The notes beneath the pieces were generated by a model. That model did not search any database and was not told the DNA's origin. It saw only the letters and a list, made by a program, of their open reading frames with translations. From UBA2988 sp965237965 (GTDB taxonomy: Bacteria; Gemmatimonadota; Gemmatimonadetes; Longimicrobiales; Gaopeijiaceae): DNA of 64,000 nucleotides. This document shows, in pieces, positions 53,559 to 62,326 of the stretch (positions within the stretch are counted from its first letter, which is position 1; the number at the start of each line of letters is the position of its first letter). Made by a program: the position numbers and the translations under genes. The DNA lies in the NCBI GenBank assembly GCA_965237965.1, contig CBDEGT010000002.1:1054001-1118000 (forward strand), written 5' to 3'.

Positions 53559-53642
53559 AGCACCGCCCCTGCCGACGAGCAGCATTCCGATCGGCGATGC
53601 CTCGAAGATTGCGGATATGGTCTCATCCGGGACTTCGTGCAT
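53559..53642 (-). pseudogene. Possible PAS-domain fragment
   Basis: From the ATG at 53642, 28 residues ('PDETISAIFEASPIGMLLV') match the first helix and strand of a PAS domain as found in sensor kinases; the match stops abruptly and the frame then has no domain character. Otherwise 53439-53749 shows nothing. Probably a leftover cut off by rearrangement. Confidence 0.3.
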
Positions 53643-53779
53643 GGACAGGGCGCCACCCGGTAGAAGGAACATATGATGCGATGAAGCTTAGCTCCTCTCG
53701 CCACCTCAGAAAAAGGTAGCTCGGCCACCTATTGATATCCTGTGATTGCTGTGTACCCCGTTTCGTGAGGCAGTTCGGG

Positions 53780-54616
53780 TTAGCACTTGGGACCCACCAT
53801 GAGCTTGGCGGAGCGGTAGTGCTGGGGTGACTGATAGCCGAGCGCCGAATGAGGCGCGACGGCATTGTAGTCGGCGAACCAGGCGGGCAGCTGGTCGAGC
53901 ACCGCGGCCGACGACGAGAGATCCGCGCCGGCGAAATAGTCGCGGCGCATGGTGTTCACGAACGCCTCCGACATGCCGTTGGACTCCGGGCTGGAAGCCG
54001 GTGTCGTGATGGGCACGAGATTCAGCCGCTCGGCCGTGATGATCGTGTCGAGCGCGGTATAGACGCTGCCGTTGTCGCTGAGCCACTGAATCGGCTGGTT
54101 TGGACGCTCACCGGAGCCGAATCGTGCAGCAACCGCCCGCTGCATGAGCCGCTGAACATCAGTGCCCAAGAAATCCCGGGGTACCGCGACGTGGGCCAAC
54201 ACCTTCCGGTCGTGACAGTCCAGAGCGAAGCCGACTTGGACGATCTCGCCGTTCCAGCATGCGATCTCGAGCACGTCGCTACACCAACGCTCATTGGACA
54301 CGGCACGCTGGACCCGTCCACGGTGCGCACGGCCAGTACGACGCCTCGTAGATCGAGGCAGCGTCCAGCCGTTGATGGCCATGACGCGCTGGATCCGCTT
54401 CAGGTTATACGATGTCTCGAACGACCGGTTGACGAGCGCCCGGACGCGCCGCGCCCCGTAGGAGGACCGGGTTCGGATCACGGTTCGGATCTGAGCCCTC
54501 ACCACCCGGTCCTGTGCCCGGGCATACCGTTCCGGGCGCCCTACGCTGTCCCGATAGGCGCAGGCTCGGCTGATCCCCAGGGTCCGACAGATCGGGGCCA
54601 TCTTGAGCCCCGTCAC
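53780..54616 (-). CDS. IS3-family OrfB integrase (element 2)
   Basis: 278 residues, complete rve integrase. Catalytic residues: Asp in 'RWCSDVLEIACW', Asp in 'WLSDNGSVYTA', Glu in 'MSEAFVNTMRRDY'. It is normally made as a fusion with OrfA by -1 slippage on the run of eight A near 54646-54653; its start also overlaps the OrfA stop by 4 bp. Confidence 0.92.
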   Translation of the reverse strand: MTGLKMAPICRTLGISRACAYRDSVGRPERYARAQDRVVRAQIRTVIRTRSSYGARRVRALVNRSFETSYNLKRIQRVMAINGWTLPRSTRRRTGRAHRGRVQRAVSNERWCSDVLEIACWNGEIVQVGFALDCHDRKVLAHVAVPRDFLGTDVQRLMQRAVAARFGSGERPNQPIQWLSDNGSVYTALDTIITAERLNLVPITTPASSPESNGMSEAFVNTMRRDYFAGADLSSSAAVLDQLPAWFADYNAVAPHSALGYQSPQHYRSAKLMVGPKC

Positions 54617-54966
54617 TTCTTTGACACGCCGTAGTAGTGGGGTCTTTTTTTTACCTCCTCCCGCGCAGCCTGGAGAATCTCGACCTCCATGGTCTTCTTC
54701 CCCAGCGCCCGCTCGAGCTCACGAATGCGCTGCTGCGCGGCCCGTAGCTCGCTGACGGGCACGACCTCTTGGTTCGAGGCGACCGCGGCCGAGCTCCCCT
54801 TCGTGCTCAGATGCTGCCACCGCCGCACAACGGACGGCGAGACCGCCAGCTCCCGCGCTAGCTCAGAAAGCGTTAGCTCCTGACGATCGACCCGAGCGAT
54901 CTGCTCCTGCTTGAACTGCGTGGTAAAGAAGCGACGACCGTCTGAACCACGTCGGTGTGTTTCCAT
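54613..54966 (-). CDS. IS3-family OrfA (element 2)
   Basis: 117 residues: HTH_Tnp_1 part 'TLSELARELAVSPSVVRRWQ' and a leucine zipper 'RAAQQRIRELERALGKKTME' followed by 'VEILQAAREEVKKR', where the A-AAA-AAG-type slippery site lies. Intact. Confidence 0.9.
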   Translation of the reverse strand: METHRRGSDGRRFFTTQFKQEQIARVDRQELTLSELARELAVSPSVVRRWQHLSTKGSSAAVASNQEVVPVSELRAAQQRIRELERALGKKTMEVEILQAAREEVKKRPHYYGVSKK

Positions 54967-55268
54967 TCGACGAACCTCCGTTGAGAAGTCAAACTACCCT
55001 TCCCAAACTGCCTCGTCGAATTGGGGTACACAGCACAGCCGAGAGCCTTCGACCCGTGCCATTGATGATGTCCAGGAGCTCCGACAGGTGTCTCCTTCGT
55101 AGAGGGAGATCGCAGCTCCTAGAGACGCGCATCATGTGCTGATCGGTGACGGCACGGAGAGCCTCGTACCGATCCTGGGAAGCCACCCCCCGAACGTCCT
55201 CGTTGAGGTCGGCCAGAACCCGGGAGATGATTGACGACGCGGTTCCCGACGCGTTCCGCCCTCGGCCC

Positions 55269-55988
55269 TCAGACGAGTAGGAGGCCCACCACGGCGATGC
55301 CGATCCCGATACGGTGGAGCCGCACCACGTCGCGCGCCACGACCTCCACGGGGAGCGCGCGAACGATCGGGAGGGCGCAGGTGATCGCGAGCAGCAACGT
55401 CACGCCCACGGTCCAGAGCACGTAGACCGAATCGGCGCCGCCCGCCACCACCGGCCACCAGGCGGCCACGGCCGCGAGTACCAGCGACGCGCAGCCGAGC
55501 ACCATCGCGCGTACCGGACCCCATCGCGTGGCCACGGTGTCGATATCGCTCATCCGGTCGCCGCGGACGTCCTCCGACGTCTTGATGACCTCGGCGCCGA
55601 AGCGATCGGCGAGCACCCCGAACCGCCACCCCGGCGCGGTCCAGGCGATCACCACCCCGAGCAGAGAGAGCGTCGACGCCAGCTGCAGCACCGCGAAGCG
55701 GCCGATCCTGCCGGCGACGATGGGTCGTGTGGGCTCGTTGATGGCGTCCTCACGCACGTCGTGCCAGTCGTTGAAGGCCATCGACGCCGCGCACAAGAAG
55801 CCGTTGGCGATGGCAACCAGCGCCACGTCCATCAGCCCAAGACCCACGGGTTGCGCCAGTCAGGCGCTGATCAGCGTCGCGACGATCACGACCGCGGTGT
55901 CACCCGGCCGCATGCTCTGCACGGCTCCGACGACCTGTTGTGCACGCAGCGGGGCGACGGATACCCTTATCGCCGTAGAGGCCCGGCT
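55269..55988 (-). pseudogene. UbiA-type prenyltransferase, degraded
   Basis: Membrane prenyltransferase remnant. 'VGAVQSMRPGDTAVV' is the usual N-terminal motif; an in-frame TGA at 55860-55862 follows; then 'FLCAASMAFNDWHDVREDAI', the N-D-x-x-D substrate motif, and 'NEPTRPIVAGRIG'. About 50 residues seem to be missing between 'WTAPGWRFG' and 'EVIKTSEDVRGDRMSDIDTV', the second Asp-rich motif. With a stop and an internal deletion it cannot work. The 236 bp to its left (55033-55268) show nothing. Confidence 0.75.
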
Positions 55989-56178
55989 CACGAGGCCCAA
56001 CGGACCCCCTGTGATTGGTGTGGCATCGCCACGACCACCGGCAGGTGGAGCATGAGATGATGGACGGCGCACTCGGGCGTGCTCAGATTCACTCGGGCTG
56101 ATCCAAACGCTACGGTCTCTGCCATCGTCCCCGAGGCGCTGACCTTCCGCTGCCGGACCGCCAGCGGGTCTTCACACA

Positions 56179-57258
56179 CTATTGATCCGACCTCGTCTTC
56201 CAAATCACTACCAGGCTGTTTGCGTCGTACCACTCGATGGCTTCTAGATTCACGAATCGCCCCCGAATATCCTCTTCGAACCTCTCTAAGGCCTGCTTAA
56301 ACTCTTCGGCTTCGTACAGGTCGAACGTCGAGTAGTGGCGGCCTCTCGCTTGTTCATTGAGGCGATCGAGGCTCGACCGACGCGGATACCGAAACGGCTT
56401 GATACGCTCCAGTGTCAGTCCCGGCACTACAGCGACGGCCTCACGTATAACGTGCGATTCGTACAACCGATCTTCCTTGTCAGTGAACCGGGGGAAGTAC
56501 TGCCCCCATATGCTCCGAGCGTTCTGGCTCCGGAACCGCGTGTAGATGAAAAGGTGGCCGCCGGGCCTCATCACCCTACAAGCCTCTTTCAGAAAGGCTT
56601 GCAACGGGAAATGGTGTACCGCGTTGAAAGTGAGCACCGCGTCCAGGCTCTCATCCTCCAGCGGCAGGTCATCCGCCTGCCCCATCACTAAATCGTAGCG
56701 TCCGTCGTACTGCTCGCCCACATGGCTCTGGAGCTCCTCCAACATATCTGTGCTCGCGTCCACGCAATACAGAAACAGACCCTCTCCGATGTGATCGAAC
56801 AGCAGCCTATCGTAGCGACCCGCACCGCAGCCGACGTCCGCCACCACGATCTCTTGATACGACTTCAGTAAATCTGCGATATACTGGACTGGTTCAAGGT
56901 CCGTGGTCCTAAGTGCCCTATAGCTCGGGGCGACCTTCGAGAAATGCTGCGCTAGGTCGTGCGCTACCTCGACTACTTGTACCGCCTGATTTTTCTGAGC
57001 CACTGCCCTGGTATCCCGAGGCAGCCACCTATTCCTGGGACGGCCGCCTTGGTAAAGCCTAGCCACGTTCTCGGCGGCAGGTCCCTTCCGCCCCTGTACA
57101 AGGTCGAACTCCACCCGAACACCCTTGCTCAGGCTCTTGAAGCCGTCACCTTGGATCGCGGAGAGCTGTACGAAGCAGTCCTTTGAGCCGTCCTGTGGGG
57201 TGATAAACCCGAAGCCTTCGCCGTCATTGAACCACTTGACAGTTCCGGTGGTGCGCAT
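56179..57258 (-). CDS. Cold-shock domain fused to class I SAM methyltransferase
   Basis: 359 residues from the ATG at 57258. Residues 1-68 are a complete cold-shock domain: 'TGTVKWFNDGEGFGFITPQD' with RNP1, and 'DCFVQLSAI' as RNP2 (usually VFVH), ending 'GPAAENVARL'. A linker of ~35 residues leads to a Rossmann methyltransferase: motif I 'VADVGCGAGRYDRLL' (from residue 139), 'YCVDASTDMLEEL', 'MGQADDLPLEDESLDAVLTF' and 'CRVMRPGGHLFIYT'. One frame without interruption. The pairing suggests a nucleic-acid-guided methyltransferase, perhaps RNA-directed (inference). A hairpin terminator of the preceding gene lies ~90 bp upstream. Confidence 0.85.
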   Translation of the reverse strand: MRTTGTVKWFNDGEGFGFITPQDGSKDCFVQLSAIQGDGFKSLSKGVRVEFDLVQGRKGPAAENVARLYQGGRPRNRWLPRDTRAVAQKNQAVQVVEVAHDLAQHFSKVAPSYRALRTTDLEPVQYIADLLKSYQEIVVADVGCGAGRYDRLLFDHIGEGLFLYCVDASTDMLEELQSHVGEQYDGRYDLVMGQADDLPLEDESLDAVLTFNAVHHFPLQAFLKEACRVMRPGGHLFIYTRFRSQNARSIWGQYFPRFTDKEDRLYESHVIREAVAVVPGLTLERIKPFRYPRRSSLDRLNEQARGRHYSTFDLYEAEEFKQALERFEEDIRGRFVNLEAIEWYDANSLVVIWKTRSDQ

Positions 57259-57339
57259 GATGCCGTTCCATCTTTGCTGTACTGATGCCCTCGGGGCACG
57301 GCATCTCCGTACCTTTCGGCTCACCGATTGTCTGGAGGG

Positions 57340-57371
57340 CAAGAAGAAAGACCCGGGCGGAGGCCCAGGTC
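57340..57371 (-). terminator. Hairpin terminator upstream of the cold-shock/methyltransferase gene
   Basis: Read on the minus strand: a 9-bp stem with one U-G pair (57363-57371 with 57350-57358), a 4-nt loop, then TTTCTTCTT. It fits the end of the transcript from 57461-57754. On the plus strand the same hairpin has one mismatch and is followed by five T, so it could work both ways. Confidence 0.5.
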
Positions 57372-57460
57372 ATTTTTCCTCGCCGGTCTCCGGTTCGTCC
57401 GGAGTTTTACCCTACCATAGCGTAGCGGCTGGAAGGAGGTCATGCAACTCTCTCCCCCCT

Positions 57461-57754
57461 TTAATTTTCGCCAGAAAATCGCCGGACCAGCGGAAGGGAT
57501 GGGTTACTAGCCGCAACGGGTCGCACCGCTCGAACTGTCCAGGCGACCCCGCTCTTAGTTCGGGAGCTGAGGCTATGCGGCTTGGGAGTCATCTCGAAGC
57601 GCTGGATCGTAGGATCGCCGCCGAAGCGTTCGATGCAGCTCAGGATTCGAGAGGTTGCATCGGCGCTTCCTGTGTAGCGTTGAATTTCTTCTCGCAAAGC
57701 CGGATCGGAGATCTCGGTGCAACGGTACCCGGCAAGCGAAAACGATTGTGGCAT
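57461..57754 (-). CDS. Hypothetical protein
   Basis: 97 residues: 'SFSLAGYRCTEISDPALREE' then 'QRYTGSADATSRILSCIERF'. The composition looks coding, and a terminator-like hairpin follows 90 bp downstream on the same strand. No family is recognised and the ribosome site is poor. Could be spurious. Confidence 0.35.
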   Translation of the reverse strand: MPQSFSLAGYRCTEISDPALREEIQRYTGSADATSRILSCIERFGGDPTIQRFEMTPKPHSLSSRTKSGVAWTVRAVRPVAASNPSLPLVRRFSGEN

Positions 57755-58010
57755 AATTTGAACTCCGGACAGAGGACCGAAAGACGCCGACCGGGGCGGG
57801 GAAGAGATCTAACAGAAGTCTACCCGGGACCGATAACGCATACTCCGACCATTTGAGTGGCTACTTAGCTACTCCGCCGAAGCATGCTTCCCACCAGTTG
57901 GGGGGCTTCGGGAGCCTGCTCTGCAGATTCGTTGCCAAGGATCACCGTGTCAGGACGATCTCCGAACGCCCAGCTATACGTCTCGGTCCCCGCCCTCAGC
58001 CGCGCCCCCG

Positions 58011-58074
58011 CCTTTCTAAGTCCCTGGGGGGGGTTCTGAGGCCGCATATTCTCGCGGGCGCGCGTTACGTTCTG
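58011..58074. repeat. 64-bp direct repeat, copy 1
   Basis: Identical over 64 bp to 60919-60982. It contains a run of eight G preceded by a C-rich segment, giving a C-run/G-run hairpin, then GCATATTCTCGCGGGCGCGC. The two copies flank the DUF5916 gene. Apart from this repeat, 57755-58350 shows no gene. Confidence 0.9.
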
Positions 58075-58350
58075 GGTCAGTGGGTCGGGCGCGAATCTAC
58101 CCGGCGGATGTCTGGGACGCCAAGATATACTTATGACTCATCTGCCATCTGCCCGTCCGGGCAGCGGGCATAGAGCACGGGTGTAGCGCGGTGTAGGGCT
58201 GAGTTGCATCGGAGAAGGGAGATCGCGATGAATCGTCCGTTCTGTTTTCCGCCCCGTCCGGGCTCGGTCAAGGCACGAGGCGTCGTTGTCGTCGCCCCGC
58301 TTGCCCTCGGTTCCGCTTCAGCGTTCGAGCCCGCAAAAGGGGCGAATGTC

Positions 58351-60612
58351 ATGATTGTCTCGAGGACTTTTCCGGTGATGGTTCGGGCCTGCGGATCTGC
58401 CGTCCTGGCGGCGGTCCTCGCGGTAGGGGCGGTGTTCGGACAGGAGCAGGCCAGAGTGTCCGGAGAGCCCGAATGGCCCATCGATCCGACCAGCTATCCG
58501 AGGCCCACCCATCCCGCCACGCGAGCCTCCGGACCGATCGTCATCGATGGCCGGCCGGACGAAGCCGTCTGGGAGGAAGCACCGCCGATTACCCGGTTCA
58601 TCCAGTCGAGACCGGAGATGGGCTACCCCGCCACCCAACAGACGATCGTTCGGGTTCTTTACGACGACGAGGCCTTCTATCTCTCTGGGATCCTCTACGA
58701 TGAGCCCGACAACATCACGGTGACCAGCCTGGAGAGGGATTTCCCACCCCTCGACTCGGACGTTCTCTCCTTCGTGCTGGACACGAATCTGGATCGACGG
58801 AATTCATTTCTCTTCTTAATCAATCCTTACGGCGCGGTCGGCGACGCCCAGACGTTCGACGACATGCGCATCCTGAACAACGCGTGGGACGGCGTGGTAC
58901 AGGTCGAGACGCAGCTCACCGACTTCGGATGGACCATGGAAATCGCGATTCCGTGGTCTACTCTCCGCTTCGAGGGGGCCGAAGGGAGCCAGGACTGGGG
59001 CTTCAACGTCCAGAGGCGCATCAGAAGGATCAACGAGTCCTCCACTTGGTCCCCACTGGAGCGACGGGAGTTCCAGCCCAAGGTCTCCCGCGCGGGAACC
59101 TTGACCGGATTCGTAGGGCTCGAGCAGGGACGGAACCTATGGCTGGAGCCCTACGTCCGGGGCTCCGTAACCCTGGGTTCTGAAGGCGTCGCCGGCACCG
59201 GAGACGAGGTGGACGCCGGCCTGGACCTCAAGTACGGCGTCACGTCCAGCCTCACGTTGGACGCCACGTACCGAACTGATTTTTCCCATGTCGAGGTGGA
59301 CGAGTTGCAGGTCAATCTGACGCGATTCCCCCTCTTCTTTCCCGAGCGTCGGAATTTCTTCATTGAGAACTCCGGCATGTTCGAGTTCGGTGACGGGACG
59401 CCGAGGGAGTTCCGGCTGAGCGTCTCGGGAAGGGACTTCACCCTCTTCCACACGCGGCGCGTAGGTCTGTCTTCCGGGGGGGAGCTCATCCCGATCGCGG
59501 GTGGGGCCCGCCTGACGGGAGGCTTGGGCCAGTTCGAGGTCGGAGCTCTCGCGATGCGTACCGATGAGGCGTCCGGCCGGGCGTCGGAGAACTTCGCGGT
59601 CTTCCGCCTGCGCCGTCGTGTGTTGGGAGCCTCCAACGTCGGTTTTATGGTGACGCACCGGGACCTTGTCGGAGAAGAAGGCCAACCGGTCGACAACCGG
59701 GCGTTCGGCATAGACGCGAACTTCACGCTCGCCGACCACTTGCTCCTGACGTCGTATGTCGCGGCCGCCGAGGGTTCCGAACTGGAGGGCGACCTGAAGA
59801 ACCGACTGGCTCTCAGGCTTTCGGCCGGCTGGCGCGATTCGTTCTGGGACACGTCCGTCCTGTACCGGCGGTTGGGTCCGGGGTTCGATCCGGGCCTCGG
59901 GTTCGTGCGCCGGCGGGGGATCAACCACTACTACGCCACCTTCGGGGTGCATCCTCCTGTAGAGGGCCTTGCCCTTCAGGAGATCAACCCCTACGTCACG
60001 ATCGACTACTTCACCAATCTGGAGTCGGTGCTCGAGACCCGGAGCGTCGGCGGAGGGCTCGGCTTCACTTTTGACGACGGATCGCGATCGACGTTGAAGT
60101 ATGAGCACCTCTTCGAGCGGCTCTTCGAGCCCTTCGGAGTGAGTCGTTCCGAGCTCAGCGTCGGCGTGGGCGACTACCAGACGCAAGCAGTCGCCTTCTC
60201 GCACAGGACGAGTCCGGCCCGGATCTTGTCAGCGAACGTCTCAGTATCCCACGGCGGCTACTTCGACGGGACCCAGACGTCCTACGGAGGGGGTGGAGTC
60301 TGGCATCCGATTCCTCACCTCGCTCTGGAGGCAACCCTCACCCGGAGCGAAATTTCCCTTCCAGATGGAGATTTCGTCGCTGACCTCGCGGGGCTGAAGG
60401 TGAGCCTGAATCCCACTACCGCTCTGCAGATGAATGCGTTCGTCCAATACAACGGCCTTACGGACGAGGTCGTTTCGAACCTACGTGTACGCTTTATCCA
60501 CGCCCCGCTCAGCGATCTCTACCTCGTGTATTCAGAGCGGCGAGCCGTCGACGGAGACGTGGATCCCGAGCGGAGCATCGCGGTCAAAGTAACCCGGCTC
60601 TTGGCTTTCTGA
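58351..60612 (+). CDS. DUF5916 outer-membrane protein with CBM9-like N-terminal domain
   Basis: 753 residues from the ATG at 58351 (AGGGG ribosome site; a signal peptide 'VRACGSAVLAAVLAVGAVFG' follows). The frame is open back to 58204, but those residues precede the signal. The N-terminal domain ('ASGPIVIDGRPDEAVWEEAP', 'VRVLYDDEAFYLSGILYDEP', 'MEIAIPWSTLRF') is the carbohydrate-binding-like part; the rest is a beta-barrel with 'FFPERRNFFIENSGMFEFG', a hallmark of DUF5916, and ends with amphipathic strands ('DLYLVYSERRAV' ... 'IAVKVTRLLAF'). Role unknown, probably outer-membrane uptake or binding. Single gene between direct repeats. Confidence 0.9.
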   Translation: MIVSRTFPVMVRACGSAVLAAVLAVGAVFGQEQARVSGEPEWPIDPTSYPRPTHPATRASGPIVIDGRPDEAVWEEAPPITRFIQSRPEMGYPATQQTIVRVLYDDEAFYLSGILYDEPDNITVTSLERDFPPLDSDVLSFVLDTNLDRRNSFLFLINPYGAVGDAQTFDDMRILNNAWDGVVQVETQLTDFGWTMEIAIPWSTLRFEGAEGSQDWGFNVQRRIRRINESSTWSPLERREFQPKVSRAGTLTGFVGLEQGRNLWLEPYVRGSVTLGSEGVAGTGDEVDAGLDLKYGVTSSLTLDATYRTDFSHVEVDELQVNLTRFPLFFPERRNFFIENSGMFEFGDGTPREFRLSVSGRDFTLFHTRRVGLSSGGELIPIAGGARLTGGLGQFEVGALAMRTDEASGRASENFAVFRLRRRVLGASNVGFMVTHRDLVGEEGQPVDNRAFGIDANFTLADHLLLTSYVAAAEGSELEGDLKNRLALRLSAGWRDSFWDTSVLYRRLGPGFDPGLGFVRRRGINHYYATFGVHPPVEGLALQEINPYVTIDYFTNLESVLETRSVGGGLGFTFDDGSRSTLKYEHLFERLFEPFGVSRSELSVGVGDYQTQAVAFSHRTSPARILSANVSVSHGGYFDGTQTSYGGGGVWHPIPHLALEATLTRSEISLPDGDFVADLAGLKVSLNPTTALQMNAFVQYNGLTDEVVSNLRVRFIHAPLSDLYLVYSERRAVDGDVDPERSIAVKVTRLLAF

Positions 60613-61570
60613 ACGATGGGTCGCCACGATTTACACGCCTGGTCCGCGTGAATTTCGCCCCGGAGCTCGTACCGGTACGGGGGTCACGTCAGTTGTGGTA
60701 ACGCCTGCAAGCACAAGCTTCCCGGTCGCGCTACAGGTCGTGGAACGGTGGGCCGTGCCGGGGCCGGTGATTGGCGCTACACGCACCGGGCGGCGTGCTC
60801 GGAGGGCGCGATCCGCTTCCCTACCCGTTCCAGTTCAAAGGAGTCGGCCCGTTGCTCGATGCCAGGGAGGCCCGCTTTCAGTGCCATGGCCTTGGGTACA
60901 CTCAGGCGCGCGCCCCCCCCTTTCTAAGTCCCTGGGGGGGGTTCTGAGGCCGCATATTCTCGCGGGCGCGCGTTACGTTCTGCGTCGGTGTCTCGGGGGG
61001 CCGCCACGCGCCCCCCCGTTTTCAATCGAGGGGGGGGTCCCCGAGGTTGGATGCGGGCCAACATACACGAGTTCTCCAGATCATACTCCGGCACCCGCAC
61101 GCCATGCATTGCACGAAGGGTTGTCTGCTGGGCGAGACGCTGGTAGGCGATCCGCCCTTTGTGGGTGCTGCGGGTGGAGGGATGCTCACCGAGAAGTCCG
61201 CGGCTGGCTGTGTGACGGAGGATCTAGGGTGCTGACCGGACCATGTACGTTACCGTGTGCGTTGAGGGCCACGAAACAGGGGTGAAGGCCGAAGCCCCCA
61301 CCCCTGAAGCTTCAGGAGTCCCATCAACCTCCCCCGATGGGACCCATGGGGGCGCGTCGGGCACGTTTCCGACTCATGAACCAACTCGTTTTGGAGTCGA
61401 GGAACTCACCGCAGATATGGTCCAGACCAGAATCATGGATCTCGTCAAACGCTGGCGCAGTCTTGACTCGTAAAGGCCACCTAGCGGCGTGTACCGTCTC
61501 GCCACATATATCTGTCATCTCCGTACGGGAGGTGAACATCTGGTACTGGCCCGACTGACTGCGAGGACTC
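60613..61570. other. Gene-poor region with hairpins
   Basis: 958 bp without a convincing gene. It contains repeat copy 2 (60919-60982), a nearby C-run/G-run hairpin around 61008-61038, and an 8-bp stem hairpin (61277-61284 with 61299-61306). Open frames here have no domain features. Confidence 0.5.
60919..60982. repeat. 64-bp direct repeat, copy 2
   Basis: Identical to 58011-58074 and in the same orientation, 2.9 kb apart. Here the preceding segment has eight C, so an 8-bp C/G stem with a 13-nt loop forms; the later GCGGGCGCGCG can also pair with GC-rich sequence upstream. Confidence 0.9.
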
Positions 61571-61921
61571 GTGGGATACTACCTGATCAAGCTACTGCTC
61601 TCGGCCACGATTATCGTGGTCGTATCCGAAGTTGCCAAAGTCAGCGCGGGACTAGGCGCTCTCATCAAGTCTCTCCCCTTGATCTCGATCCTCGCGATGA
61701 TCTGGCTCTATGTCGATACGCATAACGTGGAAACGATTTCGGAGCTGTCCGTCAGCACGTTCTGGCTGGTCCTACCGACGCTTCCCATGTTCCTCGTTCT
61801 CCCGTGGCTGCTTCGCCACGGCTGGGGGTTCTATTCCGCCCTCGCCGGATCAATCGGAGTAATGGCCCTTTGCTACCTCGCGGCGGTGCCCCTATTGGCT
61901 CGAATAGGGGTCTCGATCTGA
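61571..61921 (+). CDS. DUF3147 family membrane protein
   Basis: 116 residues from a GTG. Four hydrophobic segments with family motifs: 'YYLIKLLLSATIIVVVSEVA', 'LIKSLPLISILAMIWLYVDT', 'STFWLVLPTLPMFLVLPWLL', 'GWGFYSALAGSIGVMALCYL'. Inner-membrane protein of unknown function. It stands alone. Confidence 0.85.
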   Translation: MGYYLIKLLLSATIIVVVSEVAKVSAGLGALIKSLPLISILAMIWLYVDTHNVETISELSVSTFWLVLPTLPMFLVLPWLLRHGWGFYSALAGSIGVMALCYLAAVPLLARIGVSI

Positions 61922-62326
61922 CGACCGGTCCACACGCGATTCGAAATGCACTCTGGCCGCCGAAGGGTCGAGTCGGCCGCGGCAACGCCGGCACCTGGCG
62001 AATACCCGCTAGTAAACAGGTACAACTACCCCAACACTTCCACCGCAACAACGGCTGGCCTGGTCCACGGCTTCACCCTGCGTGGTTGGCCTAAGGTGCA
62101 ATCGCGGTATCGGGCACTCGGCCCAGCTTCAACAGAGTCAATGCCTTCCCCACCTCCACTGGGGCTGAAAACAGGTAGCCCTGGACCGTATCACATCCCA
62201 AGCGTTGCAGGTCGGCCATCTCATCCTCAGTCTCCACCCCTTCCGCCACTGCTTCCAAGCCCATCGTTCTGGCCAGGGAGAGGACGGTCTCTATGACGCC
62301 AAGTCCATCGCTGTTCAGTCGCCTAA

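Larger units (their letters stand above)
53750..55032 (-). mobile_element. IS3-family element 2
   Basis: 1283 bp with ~30-bp inverted ends, both starting TGTGTACCCC and sharing GAGGCAGTT (53750-53779 and 55003-55032). OrfA and OrfB are on the minus strand. Flanks share only GC. Different from element 1. Confidence 0.88.

Noticed and set aside
57442..57510. 22-codon ORF behind AAGGAGGTC on the plus strand
   Set aside because: The spacing of three bases is too short and the frame lies antisense to the more plausible 57461-57754 gene.
58011..60982. attC-like integron cassette formed by the 64-bp repeats
   Set aside because: The repeats lack the GTTRRRY/RYYYAAC core pair and no integrase is present.
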